From the NCBI RefSeq assembly GCF_000426745.1, contig NZ_AUFY01000002.1, positions 95,837-159,836 on the forward strand: a DNA stretch of 64,000 nt, given 5' to 3'. The position numbers and the translations under genes are program-made. The notes under the pieces are model-generated. The model made no database searches. It saw only the letters and a program-made list of their open reading frames with translations, and was not told where the DNA came from. Origin of the DNA: Veillonella montpellierensis DSM 17217. GTDB lineage: Bacteria > Bacillota > Negativicutes > Veillonellales > Veillonellaceae. Of the stretch, positions 1 to 9,461 are shown piece by piece; the stretch's first letter is position 1; each line of letters opens with the position of its first letter.

Positions 1-26
1 TTCCAACTTTTACTTTTGTATAATAG

Positions 27-1826
27 TTATACTAATCGTTCTTTTTCTTCTGTCGCTGTTTTAATATGTAATTCCTTCAATTGTTTAGTATCGACAGTAG
101 ATGGTGCTTGGCACATAATATCAGAGGCACTTTGTGTTTTAGGGAATGCAATCACATCGCGAATGGATTGTCGATTAGCCATAAGCATAACGAGTCGATC
201 AAGGCCAAACGCACAACCTGCATGAGGTGGTGCTCCATATTTAAAGGCATCTAACATAAATCCAAATTTAGCTTGACTTTCTTCATCAGTTAAACCGATG
301 GCATTAAATACTTTTTCTTGCACGGTTGATTGATATATACGTTGCGATCCACCGCCAATTTCAACACCGTTTAATACCATATCATACGCAATGGCCTTAA
401 CAGATCCTGGATCTGTAGCAAGTAGTTCAAGATCTTCTTCACGCGGCATAGTAAATGGATGATGCATAGCTACATAGCGTTTTTCATCTTCGTTATATTC
501 AAACATTGGGAAATCTGTAACCCAAGTAAAAGCAAGTTTATTGTCATCAATCATGCCTGTACGTCGAGCCATTTCTAAGCGTAATTCGCCTAATGCACGA
601 GCTACTGTAGCTTTTTTATCAGCAATCATCATAACTAAATCGCCTAATTTAGCTCCAGCCTTATCAGCAATCGCACGAACTGTATCTTCTCCAATAAATT
701 TCATAACTTGAGATTTGATAGTACCATCTTCATTCATACAAGCCCACGCTAATCCTTTAGCACCGTATCGACCTACATAATTGGTTAAATCATCAATTTC
801 TCTTCTAGGAATAGTAGCTTGTCCAGGGACTACAATAGCTTTTACCTGTCCACCGTTATCTACTACGGAACGGAACACTTTAAATTCTGTGTCCTTTACT
901 AAATCGGTTACATCCGTAAAGGCCATATCAAATCGTAAATCCGGTTTATCAGAACCATATTTATCCATAGCTTCATCCCATGTAATGCGTGGCATCGGCA
1001 ATTGAATTTCTTTTCCTAATGTTGTACGGAATACATGTGCTATCATTTGTTCCATCATTTGCAATAGATCTTCTTGTTCCACAAAACTCATTTCAATATC
1101 AAGTTGTGTAAATTCTGGTTGGCGATCTGCACGTAAATCTTCATCACGGAAACAACGAACAATTTGAAAATATTTTTCATAGCCTGCTACCATCAATATT
1201 TGTTTAAAAATTTGTGGTGACTGTGGCAATGCATAGAATGTACCAGGATTAACACGAGATGGTACTAAATAATCACGTGCGCCTTCAGGTGTACTTTTTG
1301 TCAACATTGGTGTTTCGATTTCTAAGAAATCATGTTGATCAAAAAAGTCACGCATTGCTTTTGTTACTTTATGTCTTAGGATTAAATTTCGCTGCATTTC
1401 TGGTCGACGCAAATCAAGATAGCGATATTTTAAGCGAATATTTTCATCTACGTCGATATCATCTTGAATATAAAATGGTGGTGTTTTAGCTACATTCAAT
1501 ACACGCATTTCTTCTACATACATTTCGTATTTACCAGTCGGAATGTTAGGATTGATTGCTTCTTTATCACGTTCAGTTACTGTACCACGTACGCAAAGCA
1601 CATATTCATTACGTACATCTTCTGCTTTATGAAATGATTCTATATTATGATCAGGAGAGGCTACAACTTGTACCATACCCGAGCGATCACGTAAATCTAT
1701 AAAAATCAATCCACCGTGATCTCGACGGCGTTCAACCCAACCACAAAGGACGACTTCTTTTCCTTTATGCGCTTCACCAATTGTGCCACACCCATCTGTA
1801 CGGTGTAAACCTTTCATTGTTTCCAT
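27..1826 (-). CDS. aspS: Aspartyl-tRNA synthetase
   Basis: Charges tRNA-Asp with aspartate in the cytoplasm. The 599-residue protein has the bacterial layout: an N-terminal OB-fold anticodon-binding domain (about residues 1-110), a class II catalytic core with motif 2 (FRDEDLRADRQPEFTQ, about 220), a GAD insertion (about 300-420), and motif 3 (FGLDRLVMLM, about 540). The length is normal for bacterial AspRS. Its start lies 4 bases after the hisS stop, so the two synthetases are probably co-transcribed as the last genes of the recJ run. Whether it also charges tRNA-Asn cannot be told from sequence reading alone. Confidence 0.97.
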   Translation of the reverse strand: METMKGLHRTDGCGTIGEAHKGKEVVLCGWVERRRDHGGLIFIDLRDRSGMVQVVASPDHNIESFHKAEDVRNEYVLCVRGTVTERDKEAINPNIPTGKYEMYVEEMRVLNVAKTPPFYIQDDIDVDENIRLKYRYLDLRRPEMQRNLILRHKVTKAMRDFFDQHDFLEIETPMLTKSTPEGARDYLVPSRVNPGTFYALPQSPQIFKQILMVAGYEKYFQIVRCFRDEDLRADRQPEFTQLDIEMSFVEQEDLLQMMEQMIAHVFRTTLGKEIQLPMPRITWDEAMDKYGSDKPDLRFDMAFTDVTDLVKDTEFKVFRSVVDNGGQVKAIVVPGQATIPRREIDDLTNYVGRYGAKGLAWACMNEDGTIKSQVMKFIGEDTVRAIADKAGAKLGDLVMMIADKKATVARALGELRLEMARRTGMIDDNKLAFTWVTDFPMFEYNEDEKRYVAMHHPFTMPREEDLELLATDPGSVKAIAYDMVLNGVEIGGGSQRIYQSTVQEKVFNAIGLTDEESQAKFGFMLDAFKYGAPPHAGCAFGLDRLVMLMANRQSIRDVIAFPKTQSASDIMCQAPSTVDTKQLKELHIKTATEEKERLV

Positions 1827-1830
1827 TATA

Positions 1831-3105
1831 TTAACATCCTTTCACCATTGAAATGACTCGCATAGCTACCTCTGTTAATGGCACTGTTTCTTGTTCTCCA
1901 GTTTCCATGTAACGAATAATTGCTTCTCGGCGAGCTAATTCATCATCACCCAATATAATAACATATTTTGCATGAATTTTGTTAGCATATTTTAATTGAG
2001 ATTTCATACTTTTGTTTTGTCCATCCATTTCAGCACTACAATAGGCACTGCGAATCACTTGTAGTACTTTGAAGGCTTCAATTTGTGCTCTCTCACCTAA
2101 TGCTACAATAAATACTGATGGATCTATAGTTGTTTCAGGCAATAGATTCTGTTTTTCTAGAGTTAATAGCACTCGTTCCATCCCCATGGCGAATCCTATA
2201 GCAGGAGTAGCTGGTCCGCCTAGTTCTTCAACTAGACCATCATAACGTCCACCACCTGCAATTGCACTTTGTGCACCTAATGGGGCGTATTGAACTTCAA
2301 AAGCAGTTTTCGTATAATAATCTAATCCTCGTACTAAGCGTGGGTTTACATGAAAATCTACATGAGCCGCTGTTAAATATGCTTTTACCTGTTCGAAATG
2401 ATCCTTGCATTCATCACATAAATGTTCATGAATGGCAGGAGCACCTATTGACAATTCTTTGCAAGTTTCCTCTTTGCAGTCAAGAATTCGTAAAGGATTT
2501 TTATATAATCTAGATAAACAATCTGGACATAACTTATCTTTTTTTGATTCAAAAAAGGAGATTAATTTTTTGCGATATTCTGGACGACAGTTAGGACATC
2601 CTACTGAATTTAATTCTACCTGTAAATCTTCTAAGCCAAAATCCTTAAAGAGCTGTAATATCATACAAATAATTTCACTATCTGCTAATGGTGAAGGATT
2701 TCCCAGTAATTCTGCTCCAAATTGATGAAATTGACGATATCGTCCAGCTTGTGGTTTATCATGGCGGAACATAGGTCCTATATAAAACCATTTCGTAATA
2801 TTTTCTTTTCCATATATTTTATTTTCTAAGTAAGCCCGTACAGCTGATGCGGTATTTTCTGGGCGCAATGTATATGTCTGCTCTTTTTTATCACCTGTAG
2901 GAAAACTATACATTTCTTTTGAAACTACATCTGTTGTTTCCCCGATACCTCTCAAAAAAAGAGACGTTTCTTCAAAAATTGGTGTTCGAATTTCATTAAA
3001 TCCATAAGACTTACAAATATTTCTCATACGAGCTTCTATATAATTCCAATTGCCAATTTGTTCTGGCAAAAAATCTTGTGTTCCTCTAGGCTTTTGAATT
3101 GCCAC
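1831..3105 (-). CDS. hisS: Histidyl-tRNA synthetase
   Basis: Class II synthetase that charges tRNA-His. The protein begins AIQKPRGTQDFLP, the usual HisRS start. It carries the HisRS signatures RPENTASAVRAY (motif 2 region, about 80), the histidine A motif LVRGLDYYTKTAFEV (about 260) and GGGRYDGLV (about 290), and ends in an anticodon-binding domain. I use the GTG at 3105: a GGGAGG sequence sits 9 bases upstream of it, while the longer frame (TTG at 3114) would start directly at the Shine-Dalgarno site. With this start it does not overlap hemZ. Confidence 0.96.
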   Translation of the reverse strand: MAIQKPRGTQDFLPEQIGNWNYIEARMRNICKSYGFNEIRTPIFEETSLFLRGIGETTDVVSKEMYSFPTGDKKEQTYTLRPENTASAVRAYLENKIYGKENITKWFYIGPMFRHDKPQAGRYRQFHQFGAELLGNPSPLADSEIICMILQLFKDFGLEDLQVELNSVGCPNCRPEYRKKLISFFESKKDKLCPDCLSRLYKNPLRILDCKEETCKELSIGAPAIHEHLCDECKDHFEQVKAYLTAAHVDFHVNPRLVRGLDYYTKTAFEVQYAPLGAQSAIAGGGRYDGLVEELGGPATPAIGFAMGMERVLLTLEKQNLLPETTIDPSVFIVALGERAQIEAFKVLQVIRSAYCSAEMDGQNKSMKSQLKYANKIHAKYVIILGDDELARREAIIRYMETGEQETVPLTEVAMRVISMVKGC

Positions 3106-3106
3106 T

Positions 3107-4558
3107 TTACACAACCTCCCAAAACTTTTTAGATAAAGATTCTCGTTTATTTAATAATGTACCTAGTGTGCTAATATATACATTCACATCTTTTGGCATA
3201 TGTTGCTTTTGTTGACGATAATCTGGCCCACGCATCCATTTTGACGAACTACCTGGACCTATCGATAAAACAGGTTGCCGTTCTTCCATTATGTGAATAT
3301 TATAAATACATTCTTTATTAGGCAACGTATATCCTATATTTTCCAATTGCCCCGTCATATATTGTTGTCGGTATAAATAATATGGAATATAACCTTCTGC
3401 TTGAAGGCGCTCTTTCGTGTAAGCTACCATTTCCTTAACCAACATTTCACTAGGCATGTCCGTCCTTCCTATACCATTGTATAAAGGACTTCCTTTTTTT
3501 AATGCTAACGTATGAATTGTAACATTTTCAGGGTGTACCTTACAAATATAATCTATATTTTCTATCATATGTTGCATAGTTTGTGTGGGTAAACCGGCAA
3601 TAAAGTCCATATTAATAGAAAATGTAGTATGATTGCGTATATATGTATATAAAGATGTAATCGATGAAACTGTATGTCCACGACCAATTATTTTTAAAAT
3701 AGAATCTTGCAAACTCTGCGGATTAATACTCACACGATTTACACCACATCGTTGCATATCCATGATTTTCCTTTTAGTGATAGAATCCGGTCTTCCTGCT
3801 TCTATAGTATACTCACAATCATTAGTCGCTAGTGATGTAAAAGACTGCAAAATCTCACAAAATGTATCTTCGTCCAAGCTAGTAGGTGTACCACCGCCCA
3901 TATAAAGGGCAGGAATGTCTAATTGATACCTTTCTATCAACGACTTCATATGTTCTATATCATCTATAAAAGATTTTTTAAAATTCTGTATATGCGGATA
4001 ATCTTGAATGAGTCCATAAGGAAAGGAACAATATGTACATCGTGTTTGACAGAAAGGAATACCTCCATATATTGCTACTCGTTTATCATTAGAAGATTCT
4101 TGCTCAATATATGGCCTTTGATAATGTGCTATAGAAGCTAATAAATCTAACTTTTCATCACTAATGAAGAATTCCTCTTTTAACCGTTTATGTGTTTCTT
4201 CTATTGAACATGTATCTAAATATTTATGGTACAACTTAGTAGGTCTAACACCAACTAGAGTCCCCCACTCGCTATGGATATCTAGTCCCTGATATGCTCG
4301 TAAATACAATAATAATGCTTGACCCAATTTACGTCGACCTAATGCAGTGAACTCATCCACGAATACTTTTGTATGCGTAAGATACGTATGCGTATCATCT
4401 AGAATGTCTATTTTTAACGTATATTGATTATTTAGTTCTTCGCCAGTAATAATAACTTGTGGAGATTCTTTATTAGAAAATAGACCAGCAGCACCACAAT
4501 TATGAGCCACTACCGAACCTAGCGGTAGTGGCCCCTCATAATGATATCCATTAAGCAT
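3107..4558 (-). CDS. hemZ: HemZ-type oxygen-independent coproporphyrinogen III oxidase-like radical SAM protein
   Basis: Radical SAM enzyme of the HemN/HemZ family (483 residues), probably acting in anaerobic heme synthesis. The [4Fe-4S]/SAM motif is CQTRCTYC (about residue 175), followed by the family signature ALYMGGGTPTSL (about 220). The N-terminal 160 residues form the extra domain typical of HemZ, and the C-terminus has the SIGPGSSSKW segment seen in this family. The start overlaps the end of the fur-family gene by 8 bases, so the two are translationally linked. Substrate is inferred: HemN-like proteins also include heme chaperones, but the N-terminal domain favours HemZ. Confidence 0.88.
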   Translation of the reverse strand: MLNGYHYEGPLPLGSVVAHNCGAAGLFSNKESPQVIITGEELNNQYTLKIDILDDTHTYLTHTKVFVDEFTALGRRKLGQALLLYLRAYQGLDIHSEWGTLVGVRPTKLYHKYLDTCSIEETHKRLKEEFFISDEKLDLLASIAHYQRPYIEQESSNDKRVAIYGGIPFCQTRCTYCSFPYGLIQDYPHIQNFKKSFIDDIEHMKSLIERYQLDIPALYMGGGTPTSLDEDTFCEILQSFTSLATNDCEYTIEAGRPDSITKRKIMDMQRCGVNRVSINPQSLQDSILKIIGRGHTVSSITSLYTYIRNHTTFSINMDFIAGLPTQTMQHMIENIDYICKVHPENVTIHTLALKKGSPLYNGIGRTDMPSEMLVKEMVAYTKERLQAEGYIPYYLYRQQYMTGQLENIGYTLPNKECIYNIHIMEERQPVLSIGPGSSSKWMRGPDYRQQKQHMPKDVNVYISTLGTLLNKRESLSKKFWEVV

Positions 4559-5042
4559 GACGATGTGTTTGTCTTTCTAACGCTTCTCGCTCTTCTTCAC
4601 TCATTTTTTCTTGGCATTCACTACAGTAGCCATAGACTTTTAACTGATGGTCAATGGTGCGGAAATTTAATTTTTTGGCAATAATAGACTCTAATGTTTC
4701 TAACATATCATCTTCAAATTCTTTTACACACCCACATTTCACACAAATTAAATGATGATGAAAATGTGCAAATTCTTCATCATTTAATTCATAGCGATTA
4801 CGTCCATCTCCAAAATCAAGACGTTTCAATAGATCTAGCTCCGTAAACAAATCAAGAGTACGATAAATAGTAGCAAGTCCAATATCAGGAGCAACCGCTT
4901 TCACTAGTCCGTACACATCTTCTGCACTTAAATGATTTTCCTCTGCGTCAATAAATGCTTGTAAAATAGTTTGCCGTTGCGTAGTCAACTTATATTTTTT
5001 ATCTTTAATACGTTCTTTCAATTTTTCTAATGTGGAATTCAT
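4551..5042 (-). CDS. Fur-family metal-responsive transcriptional regulator
   Basis: Cytoplasmic metal-dependent repressor of the Fur/PerR/Zur superfamily (163 residues). Visible are the winged-helix DNA-binding part (TTQRQTILQAF and IGLATIYRTLDLF, about residues 20-70), the metal-sensing HFHHHLICVKCG segment (about 95) with a first CxxC, and a second CxxC (YGYCSECQ, about 140) for the structural zinc. The start is set at the ATG at 5042, which has GGTGA 5 bases upstream. The longer frame (ATG at 5054) would overlap the preceding gene. A Fur-box-like sequence lies at the head of this gene run (11500-11511), suggesting feedback. Iron versus peroxide or zinc sensing is not decided. Confidence 0.93.
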   Translation of the reverse strand: MNSTLEKLKERIKDKKYKLTTQRQTILQAFIDAEENHLSAEDVYGLVKAVAPDIGLATIYRTLDLFTELDLLKRLDFGDGRNRYELNDEEFAHFHHHLICVKCGCVKEFEDDMLETLESIIAKKLNFRTIDHQLKVYGYCSECQEKMSEEEREALERQTHRHA

Positions 5043-5043
5043 A

Positions 5044-6108
5044 TTAGTCACCATCCTTATAATAATTGTTAAAATACCATAATCTATCTAAAATAATTTG
5101 CAAAATAGCTGTAATTGGTACAGCAACCATCATCCCTATCATACCGTAAAAAGTGCCACCAATAAAAATAGCAGAAATGATAACCAATGGGTGCAACTTT
5201 ATCACATGACCTAATACTTTAGGCATAGTAATTTGTCCATCAATTAGTTGAATCACTAAATATACAATAGCTACTTTCAATGCTAACGAACCACTTACTA
5301 AGGAAGCTAGTATAATTGCTGGCACGGCACTGATAAAAGGTCCGATAATAGGAAGCCACTCGGCTAAAGAAGCTAATAAAGCTAATACAAAAGGATATGG
5401 TAAATTAAATATATACGCCACTATTAGAACGATGACAAACATATTCGTTGCTAATAACAATTGTCCTCGTAAATAACCACCCACTGTACGATGGATTTGA
5501 TTACTAATTTCTCGTATATACGTTGCATTTGGTTCTGGAAAAATACGAATGACTTTTTCTTGTAACTTACGACCATCCTTTAATAAATAAAATGTAATAA
5601 TTGGCACTAATAATAACTCCAGTAATGTTCCTGCCAAAGAAAACACTGCTGACACACCTTGTTGAACTAATTCAACACCATAATTACTTACTTTTGCAAT
5701 CGCCATTGACAGAAGTGTATTCATCTGGGATGGCATAATTTGGTATTCTTCATATAATGGAATCGATTGTATGACTAATACAAATTGTTGCAATAAAAAT
5801 GGTAAATTATAAACTAATCTTGAAAATTCGGTTAAAAAAGGTGTTACTACTAAATTAATACTAATGACGATAAGTAACGCTACTAATAAAAAAGCTGGCA
5901 GAATAGCTAATGTACGAGGAAACGATGTCCACCCAACTTTTTTTCTCATAAAATATTGTAATCCATTCACAATTGGCAATAAAAGTAAAGCCAGCACGAA
6001 TGATACAAGAAATGGTAACACAATAGGACCCAATAGAGCTAATATGCTTATAGCAATGACTAATAATATCAATCGCAACCAATATTGTAATGACTTATTA
6101 TATAGCAA
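5044..6108 (-). CDS. AI-2E family transporter (YdiK/PerM-like membrane protein)
   Basis: Polytopic inner-membrane protein of the AI-2 exporter superfamily (354 residues). Hydrophobic segments lie at about 10-45, 65-90, 150-175, 215-245, 250-290 and 305-340, matching the eight-helix family topology. Family motifs are PIITFYLLKDGRKL (about 170), the LPYPFVLALLASLAEWLPIIGPFI block (about 235-258) and the C-terminal GGTFYGMIGMMVAVPITAI (about 317). Family members export AI-2, other solutes or ions; the substrate here is unknown. It lies 11 bases after the upstream hydrolase gene, in the same run. Confidence 0.9.
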   Translation of the reverse strand: MLYNKSLQYWLRLILLVIAISILALLGPIVLPFLVSFVLALLLLPIVNGLQYFMRKKVGWTSFPRTLAILPAFLLVALLIVISINLVVTPFLTEFSRLVYNLPFLLQQFVLVIQSIPLYEEYQIMPSQMNTLLSMAIAKVSNYGVELVQQGVSAVFSLAGTLLELLLVPIITFYLLKDGRKLQEKVIRIFPEPNATYIREISNQIHRTVGGYLRGQLLLATNMFVIVLIVAYIFNLPYPFVLALLASLAEWLPIIGPFISAVPAIILASLVSGSLALKVAIVYLVIQLIDGQITMPKVLGHVIKLHPLVIISAIFIGGTFYGMIGMMVAVPITAILQIILDRLWYFNNYYKDGD

Positions 6109-6119
6109 TCTATCACCAC

Positions 6120-6746
6120 CTAACCAATAAATGGATTTGATTTTTTCTCATATCCGATAGTGGTCTCTGGGCCATGTCCTGGATAGACAATCGTATCATC
6201 TGGCAGGTTCATTAATTTGGTCTGTATGGATACTATTAAATCATCAAACGATCCATATGGGAAATCAGTACGACCTACAGAATCTCTAAATAAAGTATCC
6301 CCTGCAAATAAAATACCATCCATATAAAAGGAAATGCCTCCAGGTGTATGCCCTGGCGTTTCAATAACCTTTATCGGCACTTGTTCATAAGAAATAGTAT
6401 CTCCTTCTATAACTTCATGTATAGTTCCATGAACTTGTATGTCTAATCCCTGAAAAGCACTTAGATTCAATTCAGAATCTGTAAGAAAGGGTACTTCTTT
6501 TGGATGCATATAAATAGGTATGTTATAGGTATCAACTAACTCTTGAACTGCACCAATATGATCACTATGTCCATGAGTTAATAATATAGCTTGTGGTTCT
6601 AGTTGTCTATGGTTTAATTCAGTAAGTAGTTCTTTTCCCTGTGCACCTGGATCAACAAGGAAGATTTTTTTATTATCCGTATTACCGATGATGTAACAAT
6701 TTGTTTGGTATGCACCTAAGGGAATCTTCAACAATGTAAGTTTCAA
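6120..6746 (-). CDS. Metallo-beta-lactamase-fold hydrolase, glyoxalase II-like
   Basis: Soluble 208-residue hydrolase with the complete binuclear-metal signature: LTHGHSDHIG (about residue 56), a later GHTPGG histidine (about 133), the LFAGDTLFRDSVGR aspartate (about 148) and a final PGHGPETTIG (about 191). This is the YcbL/YqgX type, thought to hydrolyse thioesters such as S-lactoylglutathione-like compounds; the true substrate is not known. The start is the TTG at 6746: AGGAGGT lies 6 bases before it, and the next residues KLTLLKIPLGAYQTN match the usual family N-terminus. The longer frame from 6797 adds an unlikely N-terminal extension. Confidence 0.9.
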   Translation of the reverse strand: MKLTLLKIPLGAYQTNCYIIGNTDNKKIFLVDPGAQGKELLTELNHRQLEPQAILLTHGHSDHIGAVQELVDTYNIPIYMHPKEVPFLTDSELNLSAFQGLDIQVHGTIHEVIEGDTISYEQVPIKVIETPGHTPGGISFYMDGILFAGDTLFRDSVGRTDFPYGSFDDLIVSIQTKLMNLPDDTIVYPGHGPETTIGYEKKSNPFIG

Positions 6747-6774
6747 ATTATCACCTCCTAGATAAAATATGATA

Positions 6775-7224
6775 TTAGAATATTTTTTTACTATCAACTA
6801 AAATTGTCACAGGTCCATCATTAGTTAACTCTACCATCATATGAGATTGAAATGTACCTGTAGCAATAGTAATTCCTAATAATCTACATTGATTTACTAC
6901 ATATTCATACAGTAACTGCGCCTGTTCTGGACTGGCTGCTTCTGTAAAACTCGGTCGCCTTCCATGGCGTACATCACCATATAATGTAAATTGTGACACT
7001 AGTAAGATGTCCCCTTTTTTATCTATGATAGATTCATTCATTTTTCCCATCGCATCCTCAAAAATACGAAGGTGTGAAATTTTATCAACTATATAATTGG
7101 CATCACTTTCAGTATCATCTTTACTAATGCCAAGAAATACAAGCAACCCTTCTTTTACCTTTCCTACTTCTATAGCATCTACCGAAACAGAAGCGCTCGT
7201 AACTCTTTGTACTACAGCTCTCAT
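6775..7224 (-). CDS. dtd: D-aminoacyl-tRNA deacylase
   Basis: Proofreading enzyme that removes D-amino acids (and glycine from tRNA-Ala) from mischarged tRNAs. The 149-residue protein starts MRAVVQRVTSASVSV and contains both cross-subunit active-site motifs of the family: the SQFTLYGD motif (about residue 77) and the C-terminal NDGPVTILVDS (about 135, the usual NxGPVT). The ATG shares one base with the relA/spoT stop codon (TAATG), so it is likely translationally coupled. Gene order relA-dtd is common in Firmicutes. Confidence 0.96.
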   Translation of the reverse strand: MRAVVQRVTSASVSVDAIEVGKVKEGLLVFLGISKDDTESDANYIVDKISHLRIFEDAMGKMNESIIDKKGDILLVSQFTLYGDVRHGRRPSFTEAASPEQAQLLYEYVVNQCRLLGITIATGTFQSHMMVELTNDGPVTILVDSKKIF

Positions 7225-9461
7225 TAAGTACCTCCACTAGCTCTTCGCACTGCATATACATCTCGAATGCGTCTCAGTTTAGTCATAACGAAATCTAATT
7301 GTAATAAATCCTTAATATCAATGACTAAACTAATATTTACGTTTTTAGTATCTTCTTCCACTTTTGCATTAATTGTTACTATATTAATTTTCAATTCTGA
7401 TAAAACTGCCATGATTTCCATCAACATACCATTTCTATCGTAAGCTTGAATTTCAATGCTAACATGAAAGATTTCACTAGTATCTGTATCCCATGAGACT
7501 TCAATCATTCGATCTAGTTCTTCCTTACTATGTCCAATATTCGAGCAATCTGCACGATGAATAGAAATACCTCGACCACGTGTAATATAACCTATAATAT
7601 CATCACCTGGTACTGGATTACAGCACTGAGCCATTCTCACCATTACATCTCGTTCACCTTTTACTAAAATTCCACTAGTATTCTTAGATTTTCTAGGTGC
7701 ATGTGCCCGTAATTTTTCTATAATCGCTTCCGTAGAACGTTTTGATTCTTCTTTTTCGGTATCTCGTTTTAATAATTCCCCTAACTTAACGAGCACTGTA
7801 CTCAGCGGTATACCACCATACCCACAAGCAGCTAGGAGTTCATCTTCTCCACCTACATTAAGCGCATTACAAACTGATTCTATATATTCTTGTTTGTACA
7901 AAGCTTTCCAATCATAATTAAGTCGCTTAGCCTCTTTTTCAAGAGCTTCTAACCCTTTTTCAATATTTTCTTCTTTGTTTTCTCGTTTAAACCAATTTTT
8001 AATTTTATTTTTACTTTCACTAGAGCCTACAATATTTAACCAATCCAAACTTGGCTTTCCGTTTTTAGAAGTAATAATCTCAACAATATCGCCATTCTTT
8101 AATGTGTAATCTAATGGTACGATTTTTCCGTTAATCTTAGCACCCACACATTGATGTCCAACATCGGTATGAACACGATAGGCAAAATCAAGTGGCACTG
8201 ATCCAATTGGTAATTTTACCACATCTCCCTTAGGGGTAAAGACAAACACTTCTCCTGTAAAAGCATCTAGTTTTAATGCATTCACAAGTTCTTTAGGGTT
8301 AGTAGTATCTTGCCATTCTAGAATTTGTCGTAACCATGCTACTTTCTGATCAAAATCTTTATCTCCATTTTTATTGCCTTCTTTATATCGCCAATGGGCT
8401 GCTACCCCGTATTCAGATACGCGATGCATTTCCCACGTGCGGATTTGAATTTCTACAGGATGTCCTAATGAACCAATGACCGTTGTATGTAACGATTGAT
8501 ACATATTTGACTTTGGCATAGCAATATAATCTTTAAAACGATGAGGAAGCGGTTTCCACAAACTATGTGCAATGCCAAGCACTGCATAACACTGTGGAAT
8601 CGTATCTACAATAACGCGAACTGCATATAAGTCATAAATTTGTGATAAATCACGATTATCTTTTTTCATTTTTTTATAGATACTATAAAAATGTTTTGGA
8701 CGACCTTTTACATTAGCAGTAATGCCAGCATCACTTAAGGCTTTACTCAGTTGATTCATAGTATCATTCACAATATCTTCACGGGCTTGTCGTTTTTGTT
8801 GCATTTGTTCAACTAAATCATAGTATTTATCTGGTTCTAAATATCGGAATGATAAATCTTCTAGTTCCCATTTAATATTGAATATACCTAATCTATGAGC
8901 AAGAGGTGCAAAAATTTCCAGTGTTTCTTTAGCAATACGTTTTTGTTTATCACTACGCATGTGCTTTAATGTGCGCATATTATGCAATCTATCAGCTAGC
9001 TTAATGACTACTACACGTACATCTTTTGCCATAGCCAAAATCATCTTTCGATAATTTTCCATTTGTTGCTCTTCTTTAGTATGATACTGAAACTGATTTA
9101 ATTTTGTAACACCATCAACTAAAAACGCCACTTCCTCACCAAATAAAGATTTAATATCCTCAGTTGTATAGGTTGTATCCTCAACCACATCATGTAACAA
9201 AGCTGCAATTAATGTGGTGTCATCAATTTGTAAATGAGCTAAAATAGTCGCTACTGCCAATGGATGCATAATATAGGGTTCCCCAGATGCACGAAATTGT
9301 GTAGCATGTGCCTTGTCTGCCAATTCAAAAGCTCGTATAATTTCCTTGCATTGATCCGCTAGTAAATATGATTTTACCAAGGTCATGAATTTATCTAATT
9401 CTTGTTCTTTATGAAAAGTTTCATTTTCTACTAAAACTTTGCCTTCTTCATTTTCTTTCAT
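7224..9461 (-). CDS. relA: Bifunctional (p)ppGpp synthetase/hydrolase (Rel/SpoT)
   Basis: Long RelA/SpoT homologue (745 residues) controlling the stringent response. Domains in order: HD hydrolase (HDVVEDT, about 90, with intact HD residues), synthetase (the YQSLHTTVIG block, about 320), TGS (about 400-460, VFVFTPKGDVVKLP), a zinc-finger/RIS region with the conserved QCCNPVPGDDIIGYITRGRGISIHR-type segment (about 620), and a C-terminal ACT domain. Both catalytic halves look intact, so synthesis and degradation are both expected. The ATG at 9461 is preferred because AGGAGG precedes it by 6 bases; the first ATG of the frame abuts the Shine-Dalgarno site. It overlaps recJ by 14 bases. Confidence 0.96.
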   Translation of the reverse strand: MKENEEGKVLVENETFHKEQELDKFMTLVKSYLLADQCKEIIRAFELADKAHATQFRASGEPYIMHPLAVATILAHLQIDDTTLIAALLHDVVEDTTYTTEDIKSLFGEEVAFLVDGVTKLNQFQYHTKEEQQMENYRKMILAMAKDVRVVVIKLADRLHNMRTLKHMRSDKQKRIAKETLEIFAPLAHRLGIFNIKWELEDLSFRYLEPDKYYDLVEQMQQKRQAREDIVNDTMNQLSKALSDAGITANVKGRPKHFYSIYKKMKKDNRDLSQIYDLYAVRVIVDTIPQCYAVLGIAHSLWKPLPHRFKDYIAMPKSNMYQSLHTTVIGSLGHPVEIQIRTWEMHRVSEYGVAAHWRYKEGNKNGDKDFDQKVAWLRQILEWQDTTNPKELVNALKLDAFTGEVFVFTPKGDVVKLPIGSVPLDFAYRVHTDVGHQCVGAKINGKIVPLDYTLKNGDIVEIITSKNGKPSLDWLNIVGSSESKNKIKNWFKRENKEENIEKGLEALEKEAKRLNYDWKALYKQEYIESVCNALNVGGEDELLAACGYGGIPLSTVLVKLGELLKRDTEKEESKRSTEAIIEKLRAHAPRKSKNTSGILVKGERDVMVRMAQCCNPVPGDDIIGYITRGRGISIHRADCSNIGHSKEELDRMIEVSWDTDTSEIFHVSIEIQAYDRNGMLMEIMAVLSELKINIVTINAKVEEDTKNVNISLVIDIKDLLQLDFVMTKLRRIRDVYAVRRASGGT